In this document: positions 61,691-64,000 of the stretch, piece by piece
Layout of the letters: every line of letters begins with the position of its first letter
How positions within the stretch are numbered: position 1 is the first letter of the stretch
Assembly (NCBI GenBank): GCA_013398275.1
Contig: VZSE01002185.1
Span: 87,189-151,188, forward strand
DNA length: 64,000 nt
Origin: Promerops cafer
Taxonomy: Eukaryota; Chordata; Aves; Passeriformes; Nectariniidae
Direction of reading: 5' to 3'
The notes under the pieces: generated by a model
Seen by the model: only the letters and a program-made list of their open reading frames with translations
Database searches by the model: none
Told to the model about the DNA's origin: nothing
Made by a program: the position numbers and the translations under genes

Positions 61691-62070
61691 AGCTGGGGGT
61701 GCTCAGCCTGGAGAAAAGGAGACTCAGAGGTGCCCTCCTCACTCTCTGCAGCTCCCTGAAAGGGGGCGGTGCTCAGGGGGGTTGGTCTCTGTCTCCAGGC
61801 AGCACTGACAGAACCAGAGGACGCAGCCTTGAGCTGCCCCAAGGGAAATCCAGGCTGGGTATTGGGAAGAGTTTTGTACAGAAAGGGAGATAAAGCCCTG
61901 GGATGCTCTGCCTGGGGAGGTGCTGCAGTCACCATCCCTGGGTGTGGGTAACACAGACTGGATGTGGCACTCGGGGCCAGGGCTTGGTTGAGGTGTTGGG
62001 GTTGGGTTGGACTCGATGATCTTGGAGGTCTCTTCCAACCCAGAGATTCTGGGATTCTGGGATTCTGTCA
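61691..62070 (+). mobile_element. CR1 LINE 3' fragment, sense
   Basis: It begins AGCTGGGGGTGCTCAGCCTG and runs through the CR1 3' region to GATGATCTTGGAGGTCTCTT. It then ends in the terminal repeats (GATTCTGGGATTCTGGGATT) at 62,045-62,067. The 5' side is truncated, as usual. It abuts the antisense copy, giving a tail-out inverted pair. Confidence 0.92.
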
Positions 62071-62734
62071 CTGGCCTCTTGCCCACCTGGGCACACCAGA
62101 CTCTTGTTTAGCTGCTGTCACCAGCACTCCTGAGGCCTTTCCCACCAGGCAGCTTTGCAGGCACTGTCCAGTGTCTCCATCCTCCCTGCTGGAGTGAGGC
62201 TGCTCCATGTCCCTGCACAGGCACAGCTGAGGGGGGTATGGGAGCCCCCGTACCTTTGCTGGGCCCCCGCTCTCTGCTGGGGCTCACCCTGCTCCGTGCT
62301 TGGCCTCGCTGCTCCTGCTGCTACTCAGGTTGGGTGGAGAATGAGGACAAAGCCCATGAAACTGGAAAGTCCTCACAGAAAAGGTCCACATACCAATAAA
62401 CCAGGGGAAGGGAGGGGGTGTGCTTCAGCTTGTGGGAAATACCACACTGTGGGGAGCAGACAAGCTTGAGGTCAGGGTCACCATTTACAAGGGCATGGAC
62501 CTTGGGAAAGAAGAACTGCAAGATCCTACCACTGGGAAGGAGCAAAGGGCCCCTGTACTGGTCCTCTGAGCAGTGCTGGACTTTGGAGCAGCCCACAGTC
62601 AGAGCCCTGGAGGAGAGCTGAGCCAGGCTGTGGGCAGGGAGGGCTGCCCATGGGGCAGGGAAGTGATTGCTCCCCTTGGCATTTGGGGATCAGGAATGTT
62701 ATCACCTGGCTTCCGCCGCCCACCCAACCACAAG
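62071..62734. other. Sequence between CR1 fragments
   Basis: GC-rich sequence without a recognised gene. Open frames occur on both strands and look random. An AATAAA at 62,395 has no gene before it. Confidence 0.45.
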
Positions 62735-63045
62735 CTGTTGATAATGTAGAGGAGACACAAGAGAGGGCCACCAGGATGGCGTGGGGCTGGAACACCTGGC
62801 CAAAAGGAGACGTTGAGGGAGATGGGCTGCACTGCCCTTTCATGCTCTGCAGAAGATGGAGTCAGGATTTTACAGGGATGCGAGCTGGGAGAAAGGGACG
62901 GACACCACCAGGATAAATGGAAAGAGAGGCAGCTCTGACTGAGCAGAAGCAACTGTTCCCCCTGGGATGCTGAGGATCCTGTGAGCAGGATGTTAGACCG
63001 GACCTCCTGAGCTCCATCCATCCCAAATAACCCTGGGCTTTGTCT
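62735..63045 (+). mobile_element. CR1 LINE 3' fragment, sense, diverged
   Basis: A GAGAGGGCCACCAGGATGGC block with a nearby GGCTGGAACACCTGGCC matches the CR1 RT C-terminal region. A later ATCCTGTGAGCAGGATGTTA block and a GACCGGACCTCCTGAG block match the CR1 3' end. The middle is scrambled or deleted and the terminal octamers are not seen, so this copy is older than the neighbouring ones. Confidence 0.65.
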
Positions 63046-63271
63046 CCAGCTGCCAAATTTGGTTTTCCCATAACAAGGTTTATCAAAGCTATGACAGTTC
63101 ACTCCCAGCTACTTTTTTCACTCCCAATATCAAATCTAACATTTCTCTGAAGTGCTTTTCCCAGCACCTGGGGGATCATGGGTGTCTCCTTGACTTGGCT
63201 CTGCTGCAGGAGCTGGCACAGCCACTGCAGCCCCATCCCACCCCTGCCCAAAGCTGCTCATGGCCATGTCT

Positions 63272-63555
63272 CCTCTCATCTTGGGTGTCTCCAAGGATGA
63301 AGACTCCTCAACCTGCTCCTGTGGCCAACAACCCTTGCAGTGAAAAAGCATTTTCTTATGTTTAATTGAATTTTTTTTACTTCAATTTCTGCCTCTCGGC
63401 CTGTCCCCGCACTGAGAATGTTCCAGTTTCTGCACTCCCCCACCAGGAATCCACACACAGGATCTCCCTGAACCTCCTCCAGGCTGGGCAGTCCCAGCTC
63501 TGAGCCTCTCCTCATCTCCAAGCCCTTAATCACCTTGGAGGCATCTCTGCCTCTG
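63272..63555 (-). mobile_element. CR1 LINE 3' fragment, antisense
   Basis: The plus strand shows TTTTCTTATGTTTAATTGAA, then CTCCAGGCTGGGCAGTCCCA, then CTCTGAGCCTCTCCTCATCT. All are reverse complements of known CR1 3' region blocks. The 3' terminus is missing or diverged. It faces the sense fragment that precedes it. Confidence 0.8.
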
Positions 63556-63926
63556 GTGGGTGCTCAGAACATCTCACACTGTGCTTGAAGAAACAGCTGA
63601 TGCTGCAGAGATTGGCTGATTCGGGATTTTCTCAGGACAATTGCCATCTGCTTTAGCTCTGTCATTATCTGCTGAGCTGTAAGGTTTGGTAATGGGGAGG
63701 GGGAAAATATCCCCTCCAACCCATCAGCCTGTGCCATCCCCTCTCCTGTGTGTCCTTGTCTTCAAAGGGGATGTTTTTCTGTTACTTGTCTCTCAAACCA
63801 TTTTTTAAAAGCATTTTAAAAAACCAAAGCATTTTGCAGACAGATTTACTTGCAAGCTTTAGAAGAATACACAAAAAATAGATTTTAAATATATATTTTT
63901 TATTTCTTGTGATTTTTCTTTATATT

Positions 63927-63929
<3 letters not shown>
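63556..63929. other. Non-coding sequence
   Basis: Nothing supportable is visible. The sequence becomes AT-rich and leads into the poly-T run. Confidence 0.5.

Positions 63930-63975
<46 letters not shown>
63930..63975. repeat. Poly-T homopolymer of 46 bases
   Basis: An uninterrupted T run is followed by AAACA and an A-rich stretch at the window edge. Homopolymers of this length are prone to assembly length error. It could be the poly-A tail of an antisense retroposon, but no such body is visible before it. Confidence 0.9.
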
Positions 63976-63979
<4 letters not shown>

Positions 63980-64000
63980 AAAAAAAATTAAAACCCAAAA

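Overview
This is eukaryotic, almost certainly avian, nuclear DNA, and a songbird is the best guess. The sequence shows long AT-rich non-coding stretches with small splice-bounded exons. Its repeat load is dominated by CR1 LINEs, including the CR1 3' tail with its ATTCT-type terminal repeats. It also holds one LTR of avian endogenous-retrovirus type and a C2H2 zinc-finger remnant of the bird type. No prokaryotic gene, operon or CRISPR array is present.

Layout. From 1 to about 18.9 kb I see mostly unique AT-rich sequence with simple repeats and one very old antisense CR1/L3-like LINE relic (15.6-16.55 kb). A badly deleted sense CR1 lies at 18.9-20.1 kb and a longer antisense CR1 3' half at 28.1-29.5 kb. 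From 31.2 to 33.0 kb a sharply GC-rich block sits in AT-rich surroundings. It carries the last three exons of a glutaryl-CoA dehydrogenase (GCDH) gene copy, introns and poly(A) signal included, converging on a decayed zinc-finger gene on the other strand. The GCDH copy has lost its catalytic glutamate, a splice donor and its stop codon, so it is a duplicated pseudogene piece. A period-19 minisatellite fills its 3' region. Next come a candidate coding exon (39.42 kb), a long AAAG microsatellite (40.0 kb) and an LTR (41.05-41.49 kb).

The one convincing intact gene structure is on the + strand from 50.55 to about 60.56 kb. Five small exons with good splice sites keep one reading frame across all four junctions and end in a basic, serine-rich tail (final residues SKRRKSK). 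Three poly(A) signals follow. I do not recognise the protein. Its 5' end is not certain: the first of these exons lies in a CpG island, and a phase-compatible exon sits 11 kb upstream. The last 3 kb is a dense cluster of CR1 fragments in both orientations, including a tail-out inverted pair.

I found no evident new multi-gene system. The most useful leads are the GCDH/zinc-finger block, the unrecognised spliced gene and two perfect short hairpins near 25 kb.
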